A stretch of 64,000 nt of DNA, taken from the NCBI GenBank assembly GCA_029945375.1, contig CM057069.1, forward strand, positions 930,001 through 994,000, in the 5' to 3' direction. This stretch comes from Agaricus subrufescens (Eukaryota > Basidiomycota > Agaricomycetes > Agaricales > Agaricaceae). Each line of letters opens with the position of its first letter. Position 1 is the stretch's first letter. The notes under the pieces are model-generated. The model did no database searches, was not told the DNA's origin, and saw only the letters and a list, made by a program, of their open reading frames with translations. A program made the translations under genes and the position numbers. Below, piece by piece: positions 1-12,700 of this stretch.

Positions 1-3000
1 GCCTATGAATCACTGTGTGGCCGTACTTGATGTGTGTCAACATTTTTCTATCGGACAAGCTAATTTTGAGGGGTTACAAGTACTAATTCGGTAAATCAAT
101 TGATCACAAAGTTTGATCCGTCGGCCCCTCATTATGGATGTGTTGGTCCAGAGCCCGAATCACGGAACTAACATTTCATTTACTTTAAACACTGTTGCCA
201 CATGGACACTATACTTCTTGTACTGATGCTCCACGAACACCGGTTTTTATCGACTATTACCAATTATTCAGAGCGTTCAGAGGCCGGCGACGTGGAGGCC
301 CTGCAAACATTTTGATAGGTCAAGATTCATAAATAAACTGTGCCTTCAATGGTTCATCTCTATCGGATATACGAGGTCCCAATTGAGAAATCAGGCGCAT
401 AAAGAAAATAGCATTGGCGTTGTCAAGGATCACCAAAAATTTTCCATCTGTGGTTATTTCAGCAATGGCTCAGTTTGTATATTTGTAGTAGAAAACTGCG
501 AAGATCACAGATCTTCACATCTTTGGAAGCGAGCTGTGTGGGTGATCTTCTGCGTGAGCGCTTGAGATGCAATATTAAATGGGAGACGAGAGTCGATGAA
601 CCATTCAAAAAAGTACTCCTCCTTGGTCTCCTCCTCACAGGTCTTCTCCCCTTTTTTTCAATTGCACTTCTGGCCTCTATTATTATGTGCGTGACTCTGC
701 CTTATAGATGCGAACAACATGGGATGTGGCACCGCGTGGTCAAACGTTGTTCCAAATTCCAACCGTCAACTCGGGTGTACCAATGTACTCCCCTACAGGA
801 GGTCGAACCTTCTGGGATTGAACCGTGTCCAGCTTGCCGTCGAGATGGAAGGTACGTTGCTTAGTATCGGAGTCCACCCCTTATGAGCTCATATTTTCGA
901 TTCTTATGTGTAGTCTCTGTGTGACTCCAGCTGGCTCCCGTATTGCTGTCTACGTTGGCAAAGACTGTTAATCCGACATCGGTCTAACAACGAGTCTTCG
1001 ACAGCCATTTTCCAACTTTGGCCAAGTATCTACCGGTTTTATTATCATTTGTCAAGATTTCACGAACAACCAACGACGGCTGTTTTGTTCATTCAAACTG
1101 CTCTCGGATTCTCAACCATGTTGTAACCATATCATTCTGGCTCAAGCTTCCGCTCCTGCATGAATGCACCTTCCAGGGATTCGAATTTAGACGGATTCAT
1201 CCTACAAGACTCCTATATATCATACAATATCTTAATATCTTCCCTTTAGATGAAAATCAGTCGTACATCCTAATTTGCATAGAACTCCACGGCACATTTA
1301 TCCTACCATAATATACCGATATGGTCATAATGCAATCTATTCGTATGAGCTTGATGAGTTGGAACACCGCTTTTTGTATTGTTTGAGGCTACATACCGAG
1401 AGAGATTGGCTTCGGTTAGAACCATTTCTCAAGAGAAGGCGTCAACTTCAAAACGAACTTTTGTCCCCGGAGTGTCAAAAATAGCACATCCAGTGATACT
1501 CCAGTTTGCCCCTTTGGGAAAACGCCCTCCATCCGACCCTGAAAGATCGCACTTTAAGGATTGAATCACGTCACAATGTCGGGGTTAATGGCTTATCATG
1601 AGACAGAATGCCGGTGTTGCAGGCCCTTGCGAGTAAAATTTTGTGGGTCCCATTTATTGATGATGATCAGATGTGCTGCCATGTTAGTTACATGTTTTAT
1701 AGCAATATATGGCAGGTTAACGATAGGCTCTTCCGTACTTGCTGTAGTGTTTAGTCAATGAATTGATTGGCCGTAATCGCAACGGTCTGAGAATTTGACT
1801 TTCTATTCTTTATCCAGTAAAATTACTCTCATAATCAGGAAGTATCGCCAAACAGTATCTTGAAAGACAAAATACAAATGATAGTGGTGTCCAGAGTAGA
1901 CCTGCGCAAGGCATGTTTCCCGACCTGAAGAGTTATTAGTATGACAGGTGCTCTTTGCATATCCGAGCCATCCGGGGGATCAACTTTCCGAAGTCGGGAT
2001 GTAACAGACGGCCTATTACTTATCCAGTTGTCACATTGACGATAAAAATAACCCCGAAGAAACGAAACAAATGTTGAGCAAAAGCATGGTCGAGTCGTCC
2101 GGTTCATCACCTGCAGTCTCGGGGAATCTTCAACCACTGACGATATCCACAGAAACAGCCTACCTATTACATTCGCTCATTTCTGAAGGTCGGGGGCTCT
2201 TCCCTTCAGACATTTTACTTGTTGAAGTGCGCACTAAATTAGTTCATCGGCGTGTCCTAAGAATAGACGTAAGCAGATCAAAGGGGATACTAGCCTGGAT
2301 GTCATCAATCTCATCATAGCAGTACCTGAATAAAGGCTCGTAGGGCTGATTTTGGAATGTTTGGTCTGAACCAAGAACAAGAGGCTATGTCGTAAATGCA
2401 GCACGGTAAAGCCCTTCTATATCAGCCGCGGGAACATCTCATCAGAGAGAAGTCGTCAATCATATTTCTTGCAAACCTTTCGGTGGTCACTCCAACATTC
2501 TCCGACAGTTGATATCATATGACCCAGCTTCCCCACATCTGGAGCTTACGTGACAGGCTAGAGGCTCAGCTGAGGCAAAAAAGTAGATGCGGATCCATTT
2601 CTTGGACCGTCGATGATTTTCGCTTCGACACTATTTCTGTCTGCTCGGTGGTCAAGAACGTTAAAGCCTTACGCTCAAGGATCCTAGTAGGGCGTATAAT
2701 CCCCTCGAATATATCACGTCCTTCCTATACAGACTACATAAGCAAATTGGCCTAGACCAGGGCTGATATCTTTAAACGAACCGCTAGGGATTTCTTGTTC
2801 CCGTATTTTTATCCAGTGACAGTACCCAGTGACATTAGGTGTCTACGTACGTACCCTCAAGAGCCGCGCCTGGAAATGTTATCCCTTCATATCACTTGCC
2901 ACCTTGACACTAGTGATCTGTTGCAAGTCTTCTATGTTCAAGATCCCTGCGCGTGCGTCGGAGCGTCGTGTGAGTTTACATTCAACAAAGAGCGATCATT

Positions 3001-3877
3001 GTATTATATGTTTGATGGTTTGAGTCGAATCCTTGACTATATTCTTGACCCCCGATACCATTACCCTTAATTCGGCTCACGATCAACAGCCTGCACAGTT
3101 ATAATAGCATCGTTGCGTCTTGAGCGCATGAAGGTCCGATATCGATGACATCGGCATAAGCAGAGTCACGAGAAAGTTGATCGGATTGACGGATTCTTGG
3201 TACTGAGCTGCAAATTTTTCTGAGGACGCCTTGAGCGGCACCGCAAATATGGGCCGGAGTTCCTGCTCTCAATACTTGTGTCAAGCTGGTAGGGAGGGTA
3301 TGAGCAAGAACAAAGATGATCTGTCTCGCGATCGTATCGGAATGATCTTCATCCAGAATCCTTGCCGACGTTCTGAGTTTTTCAGGGAAACAAGCATCTA
3401 ACCGTGTCGCGTGGTTATCCACAGCGCCCTTTGGCACTAGAATGAATGCAACGAGCGTGCAAGCTTTAGGAGGAAGCCAGGTGTGGGCAACGAACATTCC
3501 GCTTCCGGTCCGAAGATATGCGTGTTTCCCATCCTACTTTTGCCGGGGAGCTTGTCTCCGGTTTAGTATCGTGTCAAGAGTCCCTGATCTTGACCAGCTA
3601 GTCAGAGCGGTTGGCAGTAAAAGACGGTTTGAGATCTGGAGAACGAAGGCCAGTACGGAAGGACTAGGGTCATTCATGCCTAAAATCACCCAGGACGAAA
3701 CCCAACCTTCGAGGCCAAGCGAAAATGCACCATTTTACAAATTACAATGGAGAGCGGAAAGAAAAAATAAATAAAATAACGTTTCAAAAAAAAAACAAAA
3801 CCCATCAAAACACATAAACGAAAGGAAGGGAAGCTGGCGTCCCCCCCCTCAACGGGGGTATGCTCCATAGCTCCCCC
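1..3877. other. Gene-poor stretch, no supported gene
   Basis: Only short open frames occur here, on both strands. None shows a recognisable domain, and I could not link any of them through plausible GT-AG introns into a longer protein. The longest is a 132-codon frame on the minus strand at 3099-3497, overlapped by a 110-codon plus frame at 3442-3774. Neither resembles a family I know. No tRNA, terminal repeat or tandem repeat was seen. It may be decayed repeat sequence or intergenic DNA. Confidence 0.6.
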
Positions 3878-6800
3878 TCAATCTCCCCCCCTCCCCCTCT
3901 CGCCTTTCGGAACCTCTTCAAAGGCCGAGCTCTCCAACCCTGCTTTGCTCACTCTCCGTAGAGGCTGCAGCGTGGTTTCATCCACTGGCGCCCTTCTGGC
4001 GTGCCTGTACCTGCCACTCGCATCCTTGATTTCCATCTCCTGCGCCTGGTCACCAACTAACACTCTTTGTAGTTGGATACCTCCAGCACTTATGGGCCCT
4101 CCTACTCCTTTATTGCCATTAGTGTTTCCGGAACTTGCATTGCCAGCATTGCTGGTAGCAGATGACGAAAATGATTCTAGTGGTGGGAGAGATTCTCGCA
4201 CGTGCCCACCACGGCGAAGATTCATCCCCCCGTACGATGAATCTTCCCCAGGTCCGCTGCTTCCTTCGCCATTCTCACCGCCCATGGAGTTAGATTGCAC
4301 ACCGATACTTTTACCCCCCAACTCTTGTTCTTCAAAGCTCATGAGTTCCGAAACGAAACCTATATTTGGAGAAATGCCTTTACGTCGCTCGAGTACAAAG
4401 GCATATGCTCGTGACAGCGTCCAATGATTCGCATGTATCAGATAGGCCATGACCGCTGTTACAGACCTCGATTTTCCAGCTTTACAATGCACATAAGTGG
4501 GTGCTGAATGCAGTCTTGCATCATCTGATTCGCATGGATTCAGTTGCGCCCGGATTTGGTAATTGAAAAAGACTCACCGAGCATTTCACAAGCCTGCCGA
4601 ACACCCTTCTGGACGTTCTCCTCCTCAACTGTATCCCGCATCGGTATCTTCACGTATCTGAATTTATCTTTCAAGTTCAAACCAAAGTCATCCTCGTTGC
4701 ATTCCATCGCAATATTAAGTATCCTTTTGACACCCAACTCTTTCAACCCTTCCACATGCGATGTTTCGGTCAACTCAGGCCCAAGGAACAGGAAATTCGG
4801 CAAGATAGTAGAGATAGTAAATGTCGGTATTGATTCCGACTCCGTCGATGGCGGTTCAGGACGGGCAGTTACAGGTGATGGTGGATAATCCCTGTCCCTT
4901 TGCGGCCCTCCCGCTAGCAAACCAGTATTAGAGTCTGCGCCTGAATTATACCCAAATATACTAGAATGCCCCCCGTGAAGAGATGGGTGAGCACTCACAG
5001 AGCCTCCATGGAAACTCGTAATTGCTTTAGGTGTATGCGGTGGAGTATAATATGGGGTCATTCCAAAATTGCCGCCCTCTCCGATTCCGAAACCTCCGGT
5101 ACCGGTGTATCTCGCGCTAGCAGGTGGTGAATGGCTAGAATACGCTAGATTTAAGTGTGACGGGCTAGCCGGTACTCTTAAGCTAGGAAGCGTCAATCGG
5201 GGAGGGACAGTCAGTGTCGCCGATCGCATTGGTTTCGTCCTCACAGATAGCTTGGGAGGATTTGGGTTTAGCTTGTCAGTAGATGTTACATCTATTGCAC
5301 GATGGTTCGGCACGCTAGGTCCTTTATTTGTGAAACTGCCTGTAGGCGGTCCAAGTTGCGGGAGATGAGGTGGCCTGAAGATAAGGGAAGAAGGAGGTGG
5401 TGAGGGGGCGAGGTCGAGTTCGTTATCCACCTCATGTATCACATGTACCGGAATTGATGTAAAAGTCTTCGGAAGGGTATCATTGGTGCCAGTCGGTATC
5501 GATGAGGAATTGAGAGAGGGAGGTATAGGGTTAATCGGCGAATGAGGGGGTATCGAGAAGGGGGCTGGGCTCGTTGGATTGGAAGAGAGTGATGTTGATG
5601 CGGAGGAAAGCGTTGATGAAAGTTCGATATCTGATGGTTTTTTCTTTGTATCGAGCTGGAATAAACCACCTGTGGAGAATTTTCGCCCTCCCTAGTTGCA
5701 GCGGGTTCGAATCCATAATTGTGGACAAATGCTAAAGGAAAGACTCACAATTACAGCAGAGGGTTCCTCCTCCACAGTATTTCCCATTGGCCCAAGATCA
5801 ATCAATTTTTCCAGCTTAGTGTCCTTGACACCTTTCATAATCCCACCCTCCAGATAATCTACGCGCCCACCATGACGTTTTGTAAGTGCCATCAAGACGT
5901 CCATAAGGATCCACGCAGTGCTTCCAGCGTCTTGTTCCATCTCTTCATCGTAGACAATGATGTCTCCGTCCCAGGTTAACGCATCGATTTGCCTTCCATC
6001 GTCAGCACGATGCAAGCTGGACAACATCTTGCTCCACTCTGATTTTGCCTTCTCTCCTACTACAAACTGCCTTAATGATTCCAGGCTCTGAAAACCACCT
6101 TTCCCTCCTCCTGTTAGTGGAGCAGCAGAGCCAACATTGGGGCTGGGGTTAAGATCAGAGTTGCCTCCGGCTGCAGTCAGCTTCTTACATCTCTTCAGAA
6201 TAAGCGAAGGAATGGCAATGTTAACACTCCCGCGTATCCTGTTCGCGACGTGTGCTGCAGGGGCGCGAGTATCGATGACCAGGGGTTGGGGCTGTCCTAC
6301 TACTCTGGTAAGTCGAGTATAGAGGGCGGCGGCAGGTATCGGTTGAGGTTGGGAATTGGTTGGTTTTGGTGCGATATTCGGAGAGGTAGCGAAATTAGGG
6401 TTTGTCGAGTCTAACGGCTCCGCCACAGGCGACGGAGTCACCGTTGCGTTCGCACTACTCGACTCCTCGTGCTCCCACTCGGCGCTCAGGCCCACCGTAG
6501 AGATTGGAGAGTTACAATACGCTCCAATGAACCTTGAAGTGATTGGCGTATCTCCGGCAGGCGTAAAGTACGACGACAGTATGCTTGAGGTTGGACTTGT
6601 CGCACTGAGGGGCGGGTCGGTTGTTACAGTAAGGGGCGGGGGGCGAGGATCGGCGATGGTGCGAACAGGTTGTCGTAAGTCGGGGAGAAACAACTCTTCT
6701 TCGGAAGCGGAATCGGGGAGATTATGCGGGGAGCCGGACGAGGGAGTAGATGTTGCACTGTGAGAGAGAACAAGAGCAGGAGGAGGACCTTTTGTCTTGT

Positions 6801-7410
6801 ATTTTAGCTTGGGCTTCGAGCCTGTGGGAATCATGTTCGCGGAAGACGAAGCAATTGGATGACTTTGGGGCGAGGGTACATTCTGTGCTTGTGGACTCAT
6901 AGCGCTAACAGCCCTGCGGTTCGGTACCATGCCATCGGTTGATGCTGTTTCGCGCACGGTATCAGTCCGTGCCAACGTCACTGGCTGCACTGGTGCTATA
7001 GTTGTTGTAAGTGGTGCCCCAAGCCCTAATGCCGACGGTTCGCTAGCCGCGGGGGACTCGGCATCGAGGTCGTCCTTCAGCCTTGCGCTCATCGGGAACG
7101 CACCGGGCATCTTCATACCCAGCTCGGCGACGTCAAGCTTTGGTAGCTTTCCCTTCGACCTAATCGGCCGGAGTCGGAGGTTTGTTTGGACGCTCTTTCT
7201 AAGCTGTTCGAGCTCAGCCAGGTCTTTGGATATCTCGTCTACTAGGTCGCCGTTAGGACCAAGTGTGAGCTTGGGTATAGTGGGGGAGGGGCCGGCTGAG
7301 GAATCTGAGGACGAGAGCTGCAGTAGCTCGTCGTCGTCGAGTTCGGCATCATCAACCGAGTCGGAGCTGGAGGAAGCACGGTCGAGAGGACGCTGCCGTG
7401 GTGGAGGCAT
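3878..7410 (-). CDS. Dual-specificity (MAP-kinase-type) protein phosphatase with N-terminal rhodanese domain
   Basis: Predicted to dephosphorylate Tyr and Thr of a MAP kinase. Exons 7410-5749, 5691-4578 and 4524-3878 give 1,140 aa. The N-terminal third is low-complexity and Ser/Pro-rich. A rhodanese-like fold follows, with VIDTRAPAAHVANRIRGSVN, the usual MAPK-docking module of MKPs. After another Ser/Pro linker, the DSP domain runs from about residue 843. It contains the general-acid region IPMRDTVEEEN and the P-loop HCKAGKSRS, with catalytic Cys at about 939. The strongest family signature is the stretch after the loop, AYLIHANHWTLSRAYAFVLE. Start 7410 (MPPPRQRPLD) is preferred to an in-frame ATG at 7491, because the upstream gene ends at 7504. 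Length is well above yeast MSG5, mostly disordered sequence. Domain call is firm; the exact substrate is inferred. Confidence 0.88.
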
Positions 7411-7503
7411 GGGTTCAAAGGAGCATTTAATTACATCTCGAGACACACGCTGTGCTGCTGACAAACCGACATAATGAATGGGAAAAAACATAACTCTATC
7501 AAA

Positions 7504-9117
7504 TCACAACTCGTCGGCCCTGTCCTGCTGTTCTCCTCCATTCTCCTCTGCCCAGTGGCTCTCAAAACTATGGTACACTCTATCCTTGCTGTTGTTCAGA
7601 ATGTTGAGTATATTGTGGAGCGCCTCCTCTGTCCTTCCGACGCCCTCGTTGACCATCCCACGAATCTTCCCCACTATTGCCTCGGCCCTCCCTTGAGCTT
7701 GGACCCAGCGAACGCGGGTCTCCTCTGTCATCGCCGTTAGCCATGAAGCAGATAGTAGACGACACACGTACGGAGGAGGCCAGTCCTGCTCTTGGGCAAC
7801 TGATCTTCTGCTACGCCTCGTTCGCGGAGGTAGGCACGAAGCCGAGCATCTGGCCACGTCAAATATGATGCAGTCCTGGACCAAGCATCGTTGTATCTGG
7901 GCCAAACATTTGTCACTGCACTCCATCTGATTTATCGACGACATACTTTTCATTAGCGAGATCTACGAGCTCGTCACGTTTGACTTGGGCATCAGATCGC
8001 ATATACCCATTGTCGATGAGCCACTGCCGGAGTTGATTATCAGACCAAGTAGAGAGGAAAGTGTCCTTGACAGATAAGTAATTATCTCTGTATCTCAACA
8101 TTAGCCTACACTCAATAGCGAGCACTACCGAAAGACGTACTCAACCATCTTCGTCATCTTATCTCTGTTTATTTGTGCGTCACTCTTAACATATCCGTGG
8201 TCAACGAGCCACCCCCGCAGTTCCGAGTCTGACCAGTTGGACCAAACTCTTTCTCCGGGTGAATAATAAAACATTTCGAGCTGGGCACGAAGCTGGTCTC
8301 GATTTTTCTCAAAGTCGGACTTGATAACGTGGTGGGACACAAGCCACTCGTGCTGAAGGCAGTCTTGTCAAAATCAACGTCACAACGAGATAGAAACGCA
8401 TACCATATACGAATCATTCCAAGCTTCCCATACAGGACTCGACGCCTCGTTATAATAATTTTCTGCCTCAGCCAGTAATTCGTCCCTCTTCTTCTCACCC
8501 TTAGTCTTGATCACCCCTTTGCTTTCCAAATAGGTCCTCAACTTGTTATCATCCCAAGTCGAAAAAACATAATCTCTCGACCTGTCGATCGCCCGAGTAA
8601 CATCCGTCTCTACCTGGGAGATGGCCGCGGACGCTCTGGTTAAGTATCCTTCTGCGGTCTTGCTCGCCTCCGCGGATGCCGAACCGAAAGTACTGCTAGC
8701 TTGATCGGTAAAGGACTTTGCCGCCGCCTCGTAACCCTTGTACTGGCTTTTAGCAAGTAAAGCTAGCTGCTCCTTGGAACCTTTAGGCGCGACAACACCT
8801 TGACGGAGTAGAAATTCGCGAAGACGCGATTCGTCCCATGTGTCAAAAGAAGTATCCTGGAGATTGGAAAAAGTTTTCTGAGCGTTCTTATACTGGTCTT
8901 CAGTCCATGCGGATGCCGAATACCAGTTTTGCGCTACGAGGTCTTGAAGGTCTGAGGCCGAACCCTTCACCCGTCTTGGAATGGAGATCTGATGCTCATT
9001 GAGCCACTGCGTAAGTTGATCAGAAGTCCAGGCAGAAAAAGCTGGCTGCGAGCCCGAGGCTGCAACAGCTGCCGCTGCTAGCGCGAGGGTAGATAGGAAT
9101 ATAGTGCTTGTACGCAT
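7504..9117 (-). CDS. ish1: Ish1-domain protein (Msc1/Ish1-like, stress and nuclear-envelope family)
   Basis: Exons 9117-8404, 8352-8141, 8087-7947, 7896-7772 and 7724-7504 join in frame to 470 aa. A signal peptide is visible (MRTSTIFLSTLALAAAAVA). Seven degenerate Ish1 repeats follow the pattern W-x-D/S-x-x-L-x-x-W/Y-L: WTSDQLTQWL, WDESRLREFL, WDDNKLRTYL, WNDSYMHEWL, WSDSELRGWL, WSDNQLRQWL and WPDARLRAYL. The C-terminus has the family's LLQETRVRWVQAQ segment followed by a helical stretch. In fission yeast, Ish1 is a stress-induced nuclear-envelope protein, and in budding yeast the relative is Msc1. Function here is by family only. The stop lies 94 bp upstream of the phosphatase ATG, and both genes run in the same direction. 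Confidence 0.88.
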
Positions 9118-9766
9118 CGTTGTGTCAGCTGGGTCGAGTTATGACTCTTAGGGGCTGGTTTGAGTATATATTGCGTTTCGTATATTATGACGTCAAGATG
9201 TGTTTCTCCTCTCCCAAACTCCACTCAATAGACGTCTTTTCGACGTCGTCTCCACTATGAGCATCGGTGGTGGGTTGATGAATCATGGGAATCTTGGCAT
9301 GGAGCAGCCAAAGCACAATGGTTTGTCGGTAGATACTGTTACAACTGTCTACGGGACTGCGTGAGTTGGTAAACTCGACATTCGTATTCAGGAGTTAGAC
9401 CTCATTCAATCACGTGATGAACAAAGCGGAGGGAGGTTAGCGACGACCTCAACCCCACTATTAACTAGTAGGAATCCATATAACAGTGGAGCCCCGGGGA
9501 CGCAATGCTTCTAGAAGGTGGGGGGTGATCATCGTCTCCTCTCTTGGGCCCAGTAGCATAATTTTTAAGAGATACCCTTCGGACTTCGTGTTTGTCTGAG
9601 CCTCGAACCGGTTTCTATTTTTCGCATTAATACTCTCAGATTACAGGTCTATATGCGTTCCAAGAAAAAAAAAAGTACAGCGGAACGAATGTTGCATGTA
9701 CATACCAAACACGGTGCTATAGTCAAAATCTAGTCAAATAGTCAAACTAAAATTATACCAATACTG
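9118..9766. other. Intergenic region upstream of the Ish1 gene
   Basis: This 649-bp gap lies between the 3' end of the ATPase gene and the start of the Ish1 gene, so it should hold the Ish1 promoter. The bases just upstream of 9117 include an AT-rich run (gtatatattgcg in plus orientation near 9165). No ORF or repeat was recognised. Confidence 0.5.
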
Positions 9767-12700
9767 TTACCAAGCCAACTTCGCCAAAATGCTCTTCGGA
9801 TATTTCCTAACCCACCATTTTCGCGACTCGTCAATAAAGAGGAGGAAGACACCATACGCCAAGGGAAGGAAGTAGAATTGCACAGGAATACCTCTAGTTA
9901 AGAAGGTATGCTGGAAGAATGGAACATAAGAGAAGAAGCTAAAACGAGAACGTTAGCGAAATTTTGTTGTACGAAAATAATCATTTAGACACACATTCCA
10001 AGTATGAGCGCAACTGGCATCGCAACGAATAACCACAGGTTCCTGGTGTCCTTTCGAAATATAGGGTCCTGTTGGAAGATAGAGAGGCGACGAGTGCGGA
10101 TGGAAAGTAGGTTGAACCATTGCATGATGATTAGGTTGAAGAAATCTGCTTGAAAATGAGTGACCTGCCAGACTGATGAATAGAAGTAACGCACAGATAG
10201 ACTGGGCACGGTTTGTCGCTTCTGCCAGCACATCAGGGTCGATGCCTGTACCCTCGAACTTGAGCCATAGTGCAGAGAATGGAATGCCCGAGCGGTGGAA
10301 GCCAAACCAGAAAGCACTAAATTGAGATGTCAGAGGAAAATACAGTGTTATCACGCATTGGAATGTATACCCAATCATTGAGAAGAAAGATTCCAGGACA
10401 CCGATGAAGGCATATGCTTGAAGGAAGAACTTATAGTCAGCTAACGGATCCTTCTTGCGGTCTCGGGGTTTGCGGAGCATTAAATCAGCTTCAGGTTGTT
10501 CCTTGACCAAAGCCAGTGCAGGGAAAACGTCGGTAGCAACACAAATGATGATCATCTGTATGCTGCTTAAAGCTTGTGGTAAACCTGTGTCTAATGTGTC
10601 AGAACCCTGCATTGCCTCGAAAATGCCGCGAAACATACCGAAGATGATGTTGCAGACAACGGGCATAAGCTCAGAGAAACTACCTATAAAAGGAGGTCAG
10701 ATAAAGCAAAAGAAGTTCACAGTGGCTTACCAGCTGGCATGAGGTAAATCACCGACTTCTTCAGGTTTTCGAAGCAGAGGCGCCTGTACTTGATCCCTGT
10801 GGTAATTGAGGAGAAATCCGTCATCAACACAAGATCAGCAGCTTCCAGCGCTACATCGGAACCACCAGCGACGGCAACTCCGACGTCAGCCTGTTTGAGA
10901 GCGGGGGCATCGTTGACTGCCAACAGGTGTTGCAGTTTAGCAAACAATTCGGGACTCAGATTTTAGGGTATGCTCACCTCCATCACCAGTGACAGCGACA
11001 GTGGATCCATGTTCTTGCAGTGAACGAACAATTTGCAGTTTTTGCTGGGGCGTAGTGCGGGCGAATACGATTTCATCGAACTAAATCAGGATTTGGAACA
11101 GGTTTTTCGAGTTGCAGTTCAAGACACTTACAGCGAGGGCGTGTTTCCATTGAGTTTTCGACATTTTGAAAAGATCCGAGCCACTCAAGACCAGACTTGT
11201 CAGTGCACCTTCTCTTTCATCGTCATAAGGAGCGATACTTTTCTCATCAACATCGCGTAGAAGATCGTCGTATTGCTTCACATCGGACAGAGGCGCAGTA
11301 ATTATGCCAATCTTCCTCGCAATGGCAGCCGCAGTAATTGAAAAGTCACCTGAAGACCATTTCAGTTTGCTTGAATATCCAACGCAAGAAAAGCTTACCC
11401 GTGACCATCATGAATCGGATGCCAGCTCTGCGGCAGACACGAACCGTCTCGGCAGCATCTTCCTTGGGAGGGTCGAACAACGAAATCAGGCCGACGGCAG
11501 TCAGACTGGTACCGCACATGTGGAGGATGTCAGTGTCATCAAACGATTGCCCGCCAGTTACATCAGAGTTGAGGCGGATAGTGACACGGGCGAGCAATAA
11601 GACACGCTCTCCTCCAGAGGCGAACTCTTCCTGCACCTTGACAAATTCCTTCAATGCTCGGGAATCCATGACACTGAGTCGGCCATTTGCATTTTCGTAA
11701 TGAGTGCAACGAGGGAATAAGATATCTGGGGCCTGATAAACGTTTCTTTAGCTACTAGAAGCAGTCAGCTGTGACCGAATACTACGTACACCTTTCAAAA
11801 GCAAGAGCGCATTGTTATCATAGTCGAATTCTTCATCCGGACGCAAGGGTGCAATGTGCTGCTCTCCTTTTTGGAGGGTGAAGAGTTTGGCTGCAAACTT
11901 GTGCTCTAGAAGAGAGTCAGGTGATGTGCTAGCGCCAAAACAAGAGCAGAGGCGCACTGGAGTTGAATGGGAGAGTGCCAATTTCTTTCCACGAGCCCCG
12001 GATTTCAGAAACGCGGCCCACGTGCTCGGCAAAGCGTAGCATACCGCAGTCTAAATATAGTCAGTCGCTTAGATAAGCCGGTACGGTAATTCGGTATTCG
12101 CTTCACCTGTGGCATCTCCATTTACCTTTCTTTCCATCACTGGTCCGTCCGCGTTCTCGAATTGCGCATCGTTACACAACCCGGCGATGGTGGTGATATG
12201 TTGTACTTGTGTGGGCTCTTTGGATGCCTCGGTTTCTGTGATTCGACTCCCCCTGGTGTAAATATTCGAGACGGACATGCGGTTCTGGGTCAAGGTTCCC
12301 GTCTTATCAGAGGCAATGACATTGACCGATCCGAGACTTTCGACTGTGGCAAGAGACTTGCAGAGCACGTTGGCCTTTTTCATGGCGTTGGCACTGAAAA
12401 CAGCCGATAAATAGCCACTCCAAGGGGAAGAAACTATTCACGAACACGACCATCAACGAGAGTGTGACACAAATCGGTAGACCCTCTACCTTTTTGTTAG
12501 TCTCTGATGCTGTAAGGATGAAAAGATCTTACCAGGAACGAAGGCTACTATGACGGAAACGATGTCGACGAGCATACCACTGACCGTGAGGAACCCAGGA
12601 TGATCTCGACGCAACCACGCCGCCCACAAAACTGGTAAACATGCACGCTTAGGCCGAATATTTGTTCCCATTACAAAAGTGTACCTACTGACGATGATGA

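Noticed and set aside
1..3877. Candidate undescribed gene system in the left gene-poor region
   Set aside because: Frames are short, overlap on both strands and cannot be joined; I found no repeats or RNA-like structure to support anything.
5695..5730. tRNA-like TpsiC box (gggttcgaatcc) on the plus strand
   Set aside because: It lies in an intron of the phosphatase gene. No A box at the right distance and no acceptor-stem pairing could be found.
6929..7474. 181-codon plus-strand frame
   Set aside because: Antisense to the Ser/Pro-rich exon 1 of the phosphatase; such GC-skewed exons leave long shadow frames. No domain.
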